Shown: positions 54,282 through 63,419, counted from the stretch's first letter. The stretch is DNA of 64,000 bases from Phocaeicola barnesiae DSM 18169 = JCM 13652 (GCF_000374585.1 NZ_KB894654.1:48841-112840); one strand, 5' to 3'. Program-made: numbers and translations. The notes: generated from the letters alone by a model not told the origin.

Positions 54282-55160
54282 ATGGATGTTTCTTTCAATG
54301 AAGTGATGAAAAGCTTGAGTCCAGGCCTTGTAAAGACCGGATGTCTACAGATAGAGAGCTCGTTTTCAGCCTATGACACTGTCACACTGGAAAAAGGATT
54401 CTTCTTCCTGCTCGTCATTAACGGAACATCCTCCGTCAATGACATTTACCATACCTACACACTCTCTGCCCGACAGTTACTGGTAGTGACTCCCAGCGTG
54501 CAGGTCCGGCTGACCGGCAAGAGCGAAGATTTCCGTTGCATTTGTCTATACATCGTCCCCGACTACTTCGACACACTGGCTGTAGGTCAGCTGGCCTACA
54601 ATCAGGTATCTTCCTACATCGGGAATTTCCGCCTGCCCATCTTCCAACTCGACAAGGCACAAACGGAATACCTGCAGAAGACCATGGCTTTATTCACCCC
54701 GCAACTGGAAAAGATGCAACTGTATCAGGATGGAGCCATCCGACACCTGTGCAGTTTCCTGCTGTTGCAGATAGCCGATATACTGTATAAGAAAAACCGG
54801 GACACTTCGGGATGTGTAAAACGCTCAAGCGAGATTTTCAGGAATTTCAAGCGGTTACTGGTACACCACTACCGCGAGCAGCACACCATCCAGTTCTATG
54901 CCGACCAGTTGAACATCTCTACCACCTATCTGTCACGCATCGTGAAACACATCACAGGACGCACCGTCTGTTTCCACATTTCGGAACTGTTATGTGCCGA
55001 TGCCCGAAAGCTGCTTGAATGCACAGACCTCGACGTCAAAGAGATAGCCGACCAGTTGGGATTCTCGGACCAGTCTGTTTTCGGAAAATTCTTTCACCGC
55101 AAAACCGGCATTTCCCCCATCAGGTTCCGGACACAAAAAGACCGGTCCAAAAACGTCTAG
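54282..55160 (+). CDS. AraC family transcriptional regulator
   Basis: 292 residues. The C-terminal double helix-turn-helix (HTIQFYADQLNISTTYLSRIVKHITGRTVCFHIS ... VKEIADQLGFSDQSVFGKFFHRKTGISPIRFR) is clear. The N-terminal part looks like a cupin-type domain (LEKGFFFLLVINGTSSVN). The overall layout resembles the AraC protein at 702. The divergent membrane/kinase fusion gene is the likely target. The last codons form part of palindromic element C. Confidence 0.92.
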   Translation: MDVSFNEVMKSLSPGLVKTGCLQIESSFSAYDTVTLEKGFFFLLVINGTSSVNDIYHTYTLSARQLLVVTPSVQVRLTGKSEDFRCICLYIVPDYFDTLAVGQLAYNQVSSYIGNFRLPIFQLDKAQTEYLQKTMALFTPQLEKMQLYQDGAIRHLCSFLLLQIADILYKKNRDTSGCVKRSSEIFRNFKRLLVHHYREQHTIQFYADQLNISTTYLSRIVKHITGRTVCFHISELLCADARKLLECTDLDVKEIADQLGFSDQSVFGKFFHRKTGISPIRFRTQKDRSKNV

Positions 55161-55233
55161 ACGTTTCAATTAAAACGTGCGCACGCTTTAACCAAAACGA
55201 ACGCACGCTTCCTATCAAACGGACGTTCGTTTT
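55151..55233. terminator. Modular palindromic element C
   Basis: Begins with the 16-bp palindrome AAACGTCTAGACGTTT (55151-55166), which contains the AraC stop codon. A near-palindrome around GTGCGCAC follows, then a hairpin with a 10-bp stem AAAACGAACG/CGTTCGTTTT (55194-55203 with 55224-55233). It lies between convergent genes. Confidence 0.75.
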
Positions 55234-55330
55234 GAACGACTGAATTTCAGCCTATGCTAGCAGAAAAAGAAAATCTCTTCATCTGAAATCGGAGCCACAA
55301 ACAGGTAAGATAAAATAAAAGGATTTTTCA

Positions 55331-55852
55331 TCATTTGACAATATGCACAGGCGAGTCTGTTTCTTTCCCGTTCAGATAAACAATGGTTTTCTGGTTCGGT
55401 TCGTGATTCTCCCACCAGAAAGAATGGCTGAAAACGATGGTGTCATTCGGAGTTCCGTCGTTCCAGTCAATTACCAGTTCCTGAGGTTCATAATTCCTGT
55501 CCCCCGCAAATTCGCCGAACGAAAGCCTGTAACGGCCGTCAGGCCATTGATTGGCATACAAGCCTCTGAAAACAGCAAGAACAGCCCGAGACTGACCATC
55601 GGGGACAAATATGGAATCCTTTTCGAATGTCCTTCCCGTCCAAATGGCCTTTATCCCATTATCGGCAATGGACTGCGATGTTTCCGGATTCAACAAATCA
55701 TTTCCGTCCTTATCAGAGACAGTTATATGAATCACGAAAGGAGCGATATCCCATATCACATCAGACTCCGGTCCATCCGACTCTTCACCGGAACAAGCGG
55801 TAAAAGACAGCAGTCCGGACGCAAGAAACAAAACGCCGAGAAATTTCTTCAT
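55331..55852 (-). CDS. Lipoprotein of unknown function
   Basis: 173 residues with a lipobox (FTAC, Cys20) followed by an acidic linker (SGEESDGPESD). The mature part is strand-rich (VIWDIAPFVIHITVSDKDGNDLL; YRLSFGEFAGDRNYEPQELVIDW). I recognise no family. It is divergent from a C11 peptidase gene with 103 bp between them; the two may be linked in function. Confidence 0.75.
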   Translation of the reverse strand: MKKFLGVLFLASGLLSFTACSGEESDGPESDVIWDIAPFVIHITVSDKDGNDLLNPETSQSIADNGIKAIWTGRTFEKDSIFVPDGQSRAVLAVFRGLYANQWPDGRYRLSFGEFAGDRNYEPQELVIDWNDGTPNDTIVFSHSFWWENHEPNQKTIVYLNGKETDSPVHIVK

Positions 55853-55878
55853 AGGTTTCAGTTTAAATCATCTAACAA

Positions 55879-55909
55879 CAAAAATAGCTCAAAAAACAGA
55901 AAACTCAAA
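55879..55909 (-). promoter_or_regulatory. Promoter for the lipoprotein gene
   Basis: Minus strand: TTTG (55906-55909), a 19-nt spacer and TATTTTTG (55879-55886), 27 nt before the ATG at 55852. Confidence 0.7.
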
Positions 55910-55955
55910 AAAAGATACTACTTTTACACCACTGAAAAACATCAAGAAAAATCTC

Positions 55956-57131
55956 ATGAGAATCACCCATGCAACCCGTATATTGATTGTAATTATCAGT
56001 ATCTTCTCTTTGGTCGGTTGCCAAAAAGAAGATATACCACCTGTCTCATCAAACGAAAGGACTATCTTCATGTACCTGCCATGGTCTACCAATCTGACCG
56101 AATACTTTTATAACAACATTTCAGATATGGAAAAAGCCATTTCCCGACGAGGGCTTCATAATGAGCGGGTGATTGTTTTCCTATCCACCAGTGCATCTGA
56201 AGCTGAAATGTTCGAAATCGTATATGAAAACGGTCACTGCCGCAGGGACATGTTAAAGGAATATACGACGCCAGCCTTTACAACCGAAACAGGATTGACG
56301 GCCATCCTGAATGACATGAAATCTTATGCTCCGGCAGCCAACTATGCCATGATAATCGGTTGCCACGGCATGGGATGGCTACCTGTTGAACAAAGCCGAG
56401 GCAGAGCTATCACAGACTTTGTCTACCATTGGGAATATACCGATGTACCTCAGACCCGTTTCTTTGGCGGATTGACAGCCGAATATCAGACGGATGTCAC
56501 CACCCTTTCACAAAGCCTATCAAACAGCGGACTGAAAATGGATTATATCCTGTTTGATGACTGCTACATGTCATCGCTGGAAGCAGCCTACGACTTACGT
56601 CATGTGACCGACTATCTGATAGCCTGTCCTACCGAAATCATGGTATACGGCATGCCCTACTCCACCATGGGAGAATACCTGCTGGCTGAAAAGCCGGACT
56701 ATGCCGCCATCTGCAATGCCTTCTACCAGTTCTATTCCAGTTACCAATATCCGTACGGGACCATTGCCGTTACGGACTGTTCCCAATTGGATGAACTGGC
56801 AGACCTGATGAAACTTATCCATTCCAGCTATTCTTTAGACAATTCACAGATAACTTACATTCAACGCATGGACGGTTATTCGCCTGTCATTTTCTATGAT
56901 TTCGGTGATTATGTGCGTACACTGTGCGGAAACGATTCTGAGCTGTATGGTTACTTCATCGCCCTAATGGAAAAAGTCATTCCTTATAAGGCACATACAG
57001 AAAGGTTTTATACCGCCTCAAGAGGTCCGATTACAGTGGAGCAATATTCAGGTATAACGACCTCCGAACCCAGCTCGAACAGTAGGACCATAGACTATCC
57101 ACAGACTTCATGGTATCTGGCAACACATTGA
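55956..57131 (+). CDS. Clostripain-family (C11) cysteine peptidase lipoprotein 2
   Basis: 391 residues with a lipobox (SLVGC, Cys22). Family signatures are IIGCHGMGW (H137) and LFDDCYMSS (C203). It resembles lipoprotein 1 at 44457 in order and length: a Met-Tyr-Leu start of the domain (TIFMYLPWSTN versus TLMAYLVSNN) and a late DFGDYVR. The insert around 150-175 (VYHWEYTDVPQTRFFGG) is longer. Peptidase with Arg/Lys preference is the family rule; the target is unknown. It is followed by a membrane-anchored regulator gene. Confidence 0.88.
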   Translation: MRITHATRILIVIISIFSLVGCQKEDIPPVSSNERTIFMYLPWSTNLTEYFYNNISDMEKAISRRGLHNERVIVFLSTSASEAEMFEIVYENGHCRRDMLKEYTTPAFTTETGLTAILNDMKSYAPAANYAMIIGCHGMGWLPVEQSRGRAITDFVYHWEYTDVPQTRFFGGLTAEYQTDVTTLSQSLSNSGLKMDYILFDDCYMSSLEAAYDLRHVTDYLIACPTEIMVYGMPYSTMGEYLLAEKPDYAAICNAFYQFYSSYQYPYGTIAVTDCSQLDELADLMKLIHSSYSLDNSQITYIQRMDGYSPVIFYDFGDYVRTLCGNDSELYGYFIALMEKVIPYKAHTERFYTASRGPITVEQYSGITTSEPSSNSRTIDYPQTSWYLATH

Positions 57132-57191
57132 GAGCCATAAAAAGGGGATAATTATTTTTTGTGACAGACTATCCTGAACTGTAAAATTCAT

Positions 57192-57199
57192 TACATTTG
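57192..57199 (+). promoter_or_regulatory. -7 element for the winged-helix regulator
   Basis: TACATTTG, 21 nt before the ATG at 57221. No -33 box at the right distance. Confidence 0.55.
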
Positions 57200-57220
57200 C
57201 ATGAAACAAACCTGACGATT

Positions 57221-58075
57221 ATGAAACACAAACCACTTCCTGTCATTGTATTTCTGACTCTCATGCTAAGTTCCCTATTGGCCGGAAGACACAGCTATTG
57301 CACCGCCAAAGAAGAGCTGACAGCCGACCTGAACCAGGCACTGGCACTGATTGTCAAAGAAAAGACAAGGCCTATTGTTACACAAGATACCATCAAAGTG
57401 TACAAACAACTCCGTAAGACATCCGGCGGGAAAGTCCTGATAGCCGTTTCGGACGAGCGCTTTTGCCGGTACCTGAAGAACAAACGGCTGAAAGAATCGG
57501 CGTTTCTTACTTTCGATGTGGTGGATAATCAGTATACCGGCCATGCTACGGATGAACCGGCCATCTGCAGCGATACCTTGATTGTTACAGACCCGGCCCT
57601 TCAAGAGACCCTCGCATTGAAAGGATACACCCGCTTGTCTGCTGCTGCCATATTCGGCCTTTCCGACCAGCGCCTGTCAGCCGGACTGATGGTAGCTGCC
57701 TTCCTTTGGGGGATATTCGTCTGGTTATACATAAGAAGAAAAAAGGAAGAAGTAAAAATGCAGGTAGAAAGCATCGGGTTCGGCGGACTGGTCTACTCGG
57801 AAACAGACAACCGTTTCTACAATGCCAGCCACGACCTCATCCATTTCACTCCCATGCAGGAACAGCTCATCCGGATGTTCTGGAACGCTCCTTCCCATGC
57901 GCTGACAAAAGAAGAAATCTGTACAGCCCTCTGGCCCAAGAAAGACGACGCCAACGACACACTCTATACCCTTATCCGACGGGTAAAGCCCATCATCGAG
58001 AGCCATACGAATCTCAGAATCGTAGCCGACAGAGGGAAGAGTTATTCCCTGGAAATCAAAGAACAGGAAAACTGA
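57221..58075 (+). CDS. Membrane-anchored winged-helix (OmpR/PhoB-type) regulator
   Basis: 284 residues. N-terminal signal/anchor (VIVFLTLMLSSLLAG), a periplasmic region (~25-155), a membrane helix (LSAGLMVAAFLWGIFVWLYI), then a cytoplasmic C-terminal winged helix (HFTPMQEQLIRMFWNAPSHALTKEEICTALWPKKDDANDTLYTLIRRVKPIIESH). No receiver domain is present, so it is a one-component ToxR-like sensor. The next gene encodes an outer-membrane barrel protein with repeated sites directly in front of its promoter, making it the likely target. The signal sensed in the periplasm is unknown. Confidence 0.85.
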   Translation: MKHKPLPVIVFLTLMLSSLLAGRHSYCTAKEELTADLNQALALIVKEKTRPIVTQDTIKVYKQLRKTSGGKVLIAVSDERFCRYLKNKRLKESAFLTFDVVDNQYTGHATDEPAICSDTLIVTDPALQETLALKGYTRLSAAAIFGLSDQRLSAGLMVAAFLWGIFVWLYIRRKKEEVKMQVESIGFGGLVYSETDNRFYNASHDLIHFTPMQEQLIRMFWNAPSHALTKEEICTALWPKKDDANDTLYTLIRRVKPIIESHTNLRIVADRGKSYSLEIKEQEN

Positions 58076-58140
58076 CAAGAGATTGTCAGACAAATGTCAG
58101 CTCCCGATTTTGCCGTCTTTGCCGCAGAAGCCTACTTTTG
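58072..58140 (+). promoter_or_regulatory. Promoter and candidate operator of the barrel protein gene
   Basis: Promoter: TTTG (58109-58112), 20-nt spacer, TACTTTTG (58133-58140). Upstream is a perfect 7-4-7 inverted repeat CTGACAA/TTGTCAG (58072-58089), overlapping the regulator's stop codon. A further TGTCAG at 58095-58100 makes two TGTCAG copies 11 bp apart, like the half-site spacing of PhoB-type proteins. Confidence 0.65.
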
Positions 58141-58165
58141 TTCCTGAACAACAAAACAGGAACAC

Positions 58166-60289
58166 ATGAAAGCACTCATCAATCTGACAGTAAAAGATGC
58201 CTGCCATAGACAGACTTCGCAGAACGGTACCCTGGACAAACGGATACGAACCGTTCTCATATTATCCATGTTTATTGGCTATACAGCCACAGCAACGGCA
58301 CAAGAAACGGAACAGACGATAGAGCTGAAAGAGGTAGAAGTAAAGGCAGCCCGTGTCGTCCATAAGACAGACGGCCTGCTGCTTTACCCCACCGACGAAC
58401 AGAAGACGTCATCCGCTTCAGGTTACAGTGTACTTCAACAACTGACTTTGCCGAACATCCGCATCGATGAAGTCTCACATAGCGTAACCGCCATCGACAA
58501 CAAAGGAAGTGTACAACTCCGTATCAACGGAATCATTGTAGACCAGGCAGAAATGTTGGCACTCGACCCAAAAACCATCAGCAAAATCGATTTCATTGAC
58601 CAACCTGGGGTACGGTACGGCGACGAAATCGCTTACGTCATCAACATTACAACCCGCCGGAACGAAAGCGGATACACTGTAGGAACCGACATGACCCAAT
58701 CCCTTACAGCCCGGAACGGCAATTATTCGGTATATGGAAAATGGAATACCGGGAAGAGTGAATTTTCGCTGAATTATGGATTCGGGTACCAGGATTACAA
58801 TGGCAACCGGATGGAAGAAACAGCCTGGTATCACCTGAACGACGGCTCTGTCTATACCATCCGCCGTAACGACACCGAGTCACGTAGCCGGTATTTCAAC
58901 AACAATATCAAGCTGACCTATAACCTGGCGGACTCTACCGACTATGTCTTTCAAGCTTCGCTGACCGGAAACTTCAACCACATTCCGGGCAATTTCAACC
59001 GGAAAGAGATTCAAGACGGAACGAATGACTATCTGGCTACCCAGACGAACAACAGCCTGTCCCAAAATCCGGTACTGGACCTTTACTATTTCCGACAGCT
59101 TACTCCCAACCAATCGCTTACCTTCAATGCTGTAGGTACTTATATAGACACCCGTTCATCCAGCAGTTACAATGAAGGCTCCCCCTACGTATACAATGTA
59201 GAAGGAAAGACCTACTCCTTTCTGAGCGAAGCCATCTATGAAAACCGGCTAAAGCCCTTCACCCTTTCCGCAGGACTCAACTACAGCCAGAAATACACTG
59301 ACAATGAATATACAGGAGATGTTTCCTCGCTCAATCTCATGCACAACAGCCGGATATATGCCTTTTCCGAGATAAAAGGTACATGGGGCAAGTTCCGCTA
59401 CGCGGCCGGTGTGGGAGTAAGTTACCTGTATTACCGTCAGGATGAACATTCCTATAACCATTGGACTTTCTGCCCCAAAGCCTCATCAAGCTACAACTTT
59501 ACCGACAGGCTGCAACTCAGTTACAACGTCCAATCCAACGAACGGGTTTCACGGATAGCCATGATAAGCGATGCCAGCATCCGTACCAACAGCATGGGAT
59601 GGACCGTAGGAAGTCCGGAACTCAAGCCGAACCGAGACACATACCAAACCCTCAGACTCTCTTATGCCGATTCGCGTCTACAGGCAGACCTTCAGGGTTA
59701 CTACAAGATTTGTCGTCACCCGAACATGGCCGTGTACGAACGGACAGCCAACGACAAGTTCATCTACACACAGCGCAATCAGAAAGAAATAGATGCCCTG
59801 CAAGTTTCGGGCTATGTAAATTATTGGCTACTGCCGGAGAAACTGTCCGTGGCCGGCTACGGAGGACTGTTCCGCTGCTTCAATTTCGGAACCGATTACA
59901 CTCACTGCTATACCTCTTATTTCGTGACAGGCAGTCTCAATGCCTACTTGAGCAATTTCTCCATACAGGCATACGCAGACAACGGATGGCGCTTTCTGGA
60001 AGGGGAAACGAAAGGCTATAACGGCTCTGATGTTGCCCTGAAGACCTCTTACCGATACAAGGACTGGCAATTCGCCCTAATCTGGCAACAGCCGCTGATG
60101 AAAAGATACAAAATGTTTGAAACCGAAATCCTGAACCGGAATCTACAGAAGCAGATAGCCCTATACAGCACCGACCGCCGCAACCTGGTCAGCCTCAACA
60201 TCAGCTGGCGCCTGAACAAAGGACGGAAATACCGTACCATCAACAAGACCATCCAGCTGAAAGACAGTGATACGGGAATCATCCGATGA
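58166..60289 (+). CDS. Outer-membrane beta-barrel family protein
   Basis: 707 residues. A long polar N-terminus precedes the hydrophobic signal part (VLILSMFIGYTATATAQ), then a plug-like domain (LPNIRIDEVSHSVTAIDNKGSVQLRINGIIVDQAEMLALDPKTISKIDFIDQPGVRYGDEIAYVINITTRR) and a barrel. This is the receptor-like barrel family without a clear TonB box; the ligand is unknown. It follows the winged-helix regulator by 90 bp with its own promoter. It converges with a TonB-C lipoprotein gene. Confidence 0.85.
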   Translation: MKALINLTVKDACHRQTSQNGTLDKRIRTVLILSMFIGYTATATAQETEQTIELKEVEVKAARVVHKTDGLLLYPTDEQKTSSASGYSVLQQLTLPNIRIDEVSHSVTAIDNKGSVQLRINGIIVDQAEMLALDPKTISKIDFIDQPGVRYGDEIAYVINITTRRNESGYTVGTDMTQSLTARNGNYSVYGKWNTGKSEFSLNYGFGYQDYNGNRMEETAWYHLNDGSVYTIRRNDTESRSRYFNNNIKLTYNLADSTDYVFQASLTGNFNHIPGNFNRKEIQDGTNDYLATQTNNSLSQNPVLDLYYFRQLTPNQSLTFNAVGTYIDTRSSSSYNEGSPYVYNVEGKTYSFLSEAIYENRLKPFTLSAGLNYSQKYTDNEYTGDVSSLNLMHNSRIYAFSEIKGTWGKFRYAAGVGVSYLYYRQDEHSYNHWTFCPKASSSYNFTDRLQLSYNVQSNERVSRIAMISDASIRTNSMGWTVGSPELKPNRDTYQTLRLSYADSRLQADLQGYYKICRHPNMAVYERTANDKFIYTQRNQKEIDALQVSGYVNYWLLPEKLSVAGYGGLFRCFNFGTDYTHCYTSYFVTGSLNAYLSNFSIQAYADNGWRFLEGETKGYNGSDVALKTSYRYKDWQFALIWQQPLMKRYKMFETEILNRNLQKQIALYSTDRRNLVSLNISWRLNKGRKYRTINKTIQLKDSDTGIIR

Positions 60290-60314
60290 AAAAACGACTT
60301 ATTTTCCATGCAGA

Positions 60315-61667
60315 TTATTGAAGTCCTTTACCCGAAGGTTCGAAAGTTACCGGAAAAGTAAACCTTACATTCCGGTTCTTTCCGGCCTGTCTTCCCGGTT
60401 TCCATTTCGGCATCAGACTGACCATACGTAAAGCTTCTTCATCCAATATCGAGTTTACGCTCCGCAGTACAACAGGATTTGTTACATTCCCCTCCTTATC
60501 CACTACAACCTGGAGAATGACACGTACCTTTGTTTCTGCCTTATCATGCCGAAGGTTCTTCCGGATGAACTCCATCAAAGCAGGCATTCCACCGGGGAAC
60601 TCCGGCATTTCTTCTACCACCTGATAAACCATTTGCTCATCGGTCTGAGGAACTTCCACATAATTCCTGCCAGTAGTTTTCGGAATCGGAGTTTTCCCGG
60701 CCCGTCGGGCTTCTTCGTAATCATCTGTCAGACGGAATTCCGCCATCATCCGGATATTTTCTCCTGATTCCAAAGACACCTCATAGAAGAAACGGTAACG
60801 CCCCGGTTTATTGTCATTGACCGCAGGATATAACCTAGCCACAAAACGATGTTGTGAATCCGGCTTCAGCACATAAGCAATATCATTCGCAAAGGTATTG
60901 ATAGGCAACTCATACCATTGTCCGTCTGCTCCCTCGTAAGTGATAAAATAATGTTCGCCACAGGTAATCTGTCCGTTACTCCGGTTCAACAGAATGAATG
61001 AAGCGGTATCAGCCGTATCCGGATAAACGGTATATTCGGGATACAAGCAAATGCCGTATACTTCCGATGCTCCGGTCGTATTGTTTCGGACAGGCTGCTC
61101 TGGTCCGAAGAAACGGATGGCAGGCGAATCCATCAACAGCCTGCGGAACTCCGCGCGGGCCTCCGGAGTGTTACGGATAAAAGTCACATCAATGTAATGT
61201 GCCGTACTCCCCCAACTCTTCATATTGGTTTTCAGTTTGCTTTCCGGCAATGAATTAAAGCGACTGTTCAGCTTATCTAAAAGACATTGAAGCTGTTTCT
61301 CTGAAAAAGTACTGTCCGTCAGCTGCTCTATCCGGAAAGCTTTGCTACCCGATGTCTTTTCCAGCGTCTGCCGTGCCGACGTTGTATCTCCCCGCACCTG
61401 GAAAACCAATGTATTCCCGTCAAAATACCGTCCTTCCAGAAAGTCCGGACATCGGGAACTCCCAATGAAATCTCCGATGAGGTTCGGATTATCCCCGTAA
61501 GCCTTGGTCAAGGCCTCAATGATTTTCCAACCTTCGCTCTGGTCAGGAATCTGTTCCTGAGAAGGCGGTTCGGAGACCTTCGTCTCTTTTTGTGCTGGTT
61601 TTCCAGTACAGCTTACTACTAAAAGGAAACCAATTACCCAAAAGCAATAGAATCTTACCGTTTTCAT
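60315..61667 (-). CDS. Lipoprotein with Ig-like domain and TonB C-terminal domain
   Basis: 450 residues. Lipobox VVSC (Cys20). Residues ~205-305 hold an Ig-like domain (GICLYPEYTVYPDTADTASFILLNRSNGQI ... PGRYRFFYEVSL) closely related to the two small lipoproteins upstream. Residues ~355-445 are a TonB C-terminal domain (EEMPEFPGGMPALMEFIRKNLRH ... VRVILQVVVDKEGNVTNPVVLRSV ... MPKWKPGRQAGKNRNVRFTFPV). Ordinary TonB proteins are anchored in the inner membrane by a helix; this one is a lipoprotein. It is the last gene of a minus-strand run with SIMPL and Ig-like genes. Confidence 0.85.
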   Translation of the reverse strand: MKTVRFYCFWVIGFLLVVSCTGKPAQKETKVSEPPSQEQIPDQSEGWKIIEALTKAYGDNPNLIGDFIGSSRCPDFLEGRYFDGNTLVFQVRGDTTSARQTLEKTSGSKAFRIEQLTDSTFSEKQLQCLLDKLNSRFNSLPESKLKTNMKSWGSTAHYIDVTFIRNTPEARAEFRRLLMDSPAIRFFGPEQPVRNNTTGASEVYGICLYPEYTVYPDTADTASFILLNRSNGQITCGEHYFITYEGADGQWYELPINTFANDIAYVLKPDSQHRFVARLYPAVNDNKPGRYRFFYEVSLESGENIRMMAEFRLTDDYEEARRAGKTPIPKTTGRNYVEVPQTDEQMVYQVVEEMPEFPGGMPALMEFIRKNLRHDKAETKVRVILQVVVDKEGNVTNPVVLRSVNSILDEEALRMVSLMPKWKPGRQAGKNRNVRFTFPVTFEPSGKGLQ

Positions 61668-61700
61668 TCCATTAAGACTTTTCGATTATAATGACTATTT

Positions 61701-62180
61701 TTATTTACCCACCACATTAGTGTCCCATAAACCGAACTCAGCCATGAAAGTATAACTTCGGTCGTATCTCCAAACATCGAAAAAGAAACGATATCGGCCT
61801 GGTAAGTTCCTATACAAATCTGCATAGATATACTGTTTACCCCCATGCAGAAGTACATATTCCACCTCAAAAACGACAGGTCGTTTCGAAATCTCCCTCC
61901 ATATACCCGCCTCATCTTCATACGTATAACGATAATCCAAACCGTAACTGATATTCATACCACTTTGGTTGGACAATACAAAGATAATCTGTTTCTGTCG
62001 GGTAGAATAGACAGGGTATTCAGGATGTAAGGAGATTCCCAATGTATCGTTGAGACCCACAGTATTGTCTACAGCCCCTACAGGAAGTATTTCCTGTTGT
62101 CTGTCCGACTTTTTACAGCTACAACCAGCCAGACCTAAAATCAGGCATCCGCACAACAATATGAAACATTCCGCTTTCAT
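61701..62180 (-). CDS. Ig-like domain lipoprotein
   Basis: 159 residues, lipobox GLAGC (Cys20). The mature part is one Ig-like domain (GISLHPEYPVYSTRQKQIIFVLSNQSG ... YRNLPGRYRFFFDVWRYDRSYTFMAEFGL), clearly paralogous to the middle of the TonB-C lipoprotein downstream. It resembles the bacterial Ig-like fold found in many Firmicutes and Bacteroidetes secreted proteins. The function is unknown. The gap to the next gene is 33 bp, and to the SIMPL gene 24 bp, so they are probably one operon. Confidence 0.8.
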   Translation of the reverse strand: MKAECFILLCGCLILGLAGCSCKKSDRQQEILPVGAVDNTVGLNDTLGISLHPEYPVYSTRQKQIIFVLSNQSGMNISYGLDYRYTYEDEAGIWREISKRPVVFEVEYVLLHGGKQYIYADLYRNLPGRYRFFFDVWRYDRSYTFMAEFGLWDTNVVGK

Positions 62181-62204
62181 GATTCTCTATCCATTTAAAA
62201 CTAT

Positions 62205-62903
62205 TCAATCTGTAATTTCAAACCGTACTTGCATAGAGTAATACTTTTTTATCGTGCGGAAGCCGTCGAACGAAACTGCATCAGAGGCACGGACATTACT
62301 CTGTGCACTGAAAAACGAGGACATTCCTGCATTGCCATCCTCTACAATACGAATTACCTCCCCCAGTTTCTTTCCCAGCGCCTCCACCAGATAAGCAGCC
62401 TTCCGTTGTGCTGCTTTCAGGGCCTCTATTTTCCCTTTCTGATGATAAACCAACATATCCTTGTTTTCCAGTTCTCCGATACGCATGGTATTCACACCTC
62501 TGGTATCAATACGTTTCACGATTTCATCTATCTGCTTGAAATCGGTTAATGTAATGTCGTATTTCTTGGAAACCAGAAAATCCTGTCCCTGTCTGCGCCA
62601 ATAGTCCCCCACCTCTTGTGTACGGACAGCTTCTTTCGGAATCCCCACATCAATCAATACCTTCCACAACTGCTGCTCTATCTGCCCTAAAGGTACTTTT
62701 GTACGATATTCCTCCGACTTGGACTTACCGTCGAACTCCTCTTCAAAATACTCCCGAATTTCAATAAGATAATGAATCTTATCCGGCACAATTTCTATTT
62801 CTGAAGTGCCCGTCACCTCAATATAACGGTCATTCACCTCCTGAGCTTGCAATGTACACGCTGCAAACCAAGCCAATACCCCTAACAATAATTTTGTTCT
62901 CAT
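62205..62903 (-). CDS. SIMPL (DUF541) domain protein
   Basis: 232 residues with a signal peptide ending CTLQAQ. SIMPL features are visible: RYIEVTGTSEIEIVPDKIHYLIEI at the start and MLVYHQKGKIEALKAAQRKAAYLVEALGKKLGEVIRI, the typical helix. Family members are envelope proteins (YggE-like) with no fixed role, sometimes linked to oxidative stress or channel-like rings. It lies between two Ig-like lipoprotein genes on the same strand. Confidence 0.92.
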   Translation of the reverse strand: MRTKLLLGVLAWFAACTLQAQEVNDRYIEVTGTSEIEIVPDKIHYLIEIREYFEEEFDGKSKSEEYRTKVPLGQIEQQLWKVLIDVGIPKEAVRTQEVGDYWRRQGQDFLVSKKYDITLTDFKQIDEIVKRIDTRGVNTMRIGELENKDMLVYHQKGKIEALKAAQRKAAYLVEALGKKLGEVIRIVEDGNAGMSSFFSAQSNVRASDAVSFDGFRTIKKYYSMQVRFEITD

Positions 62904-62935
62904 AACATAATATTTTTCCGTGAAACAATTTTCCG

Positions 62936-63406
62936 TTATTTATCTATCCAAAACTCGGCACTTACTGTAAGTTCTTTCCTCCCGTCATGGAATGATTGAA
63001 TAATCCGATATTTTCCGGATGTAATTCTATAGCAACTGACAGGATAACTAAAACAATAATAATCAGGAGCAAAGTTTAACTGCATACCTACATCTCCAAA
63101 GCCATACATTCCATTCATCTTTGCACCCATCCACGAACCGTTTTCCCATTTCTGCAATGTCCAGTCACCACCAAAAATCAGCGACTTACGCTTAGGATTC
63201 AATAGGATTGCATACACATTCTTCGTATCAAGCGGATAATGGTTCTGTATCATATTCATCCGCACAGTAGTCCCCAGCGTATCACAGTTCAGGCATTGTG
63301 CATCGGCAGGTCCAATCTGCATAACCTGTTTTTTTGATGTCGTGCGATTGCATCCCAGTCCGTATATTGCCATCATCGCCACGAAATAAATATACCAGTT
63401 TTTCAT
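62936..63406 (-). CDS. Ig-like domain lipoprotein, divergent paralogue
   Basis: 156 residues from the start MKNWYIYF; the leader ends IYGLGC, a lipobox. The mature part (TTVRMNMIQNHYPLDTKNVYAILLNPKRKSLIFGGDWTLQKWENGSW ... SGKYRIIQSFHDGRKELTVSAEFWI) follows the same strand order as the other Ig-like lipoproteins: a (Y/H)PxD/Y turn, a WxxxxxG-S/W pattern and a late GKYR strand. Function unknown. It is the first intact gene of the run. A remnant of a further paralogue lies upstream. Confidence 0.75.
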   Translation of the reverse strand: MKNWYIYFVAMMAIYGLGCNRTTSKKQVMQIGPADAQCLNCDTLGTTVRMNMIQNHYPLDTKNVYAILLNPKRKSLIFGGDWTLQKWENGSWMGAKMNGMYGFGDVGMQLNFAPDYYCFSYPVSCYRITSGKYRIIQSFHDGRKELTVSAEFWIDK

Positions 63407-63419
63407 ACTCCACACATTT

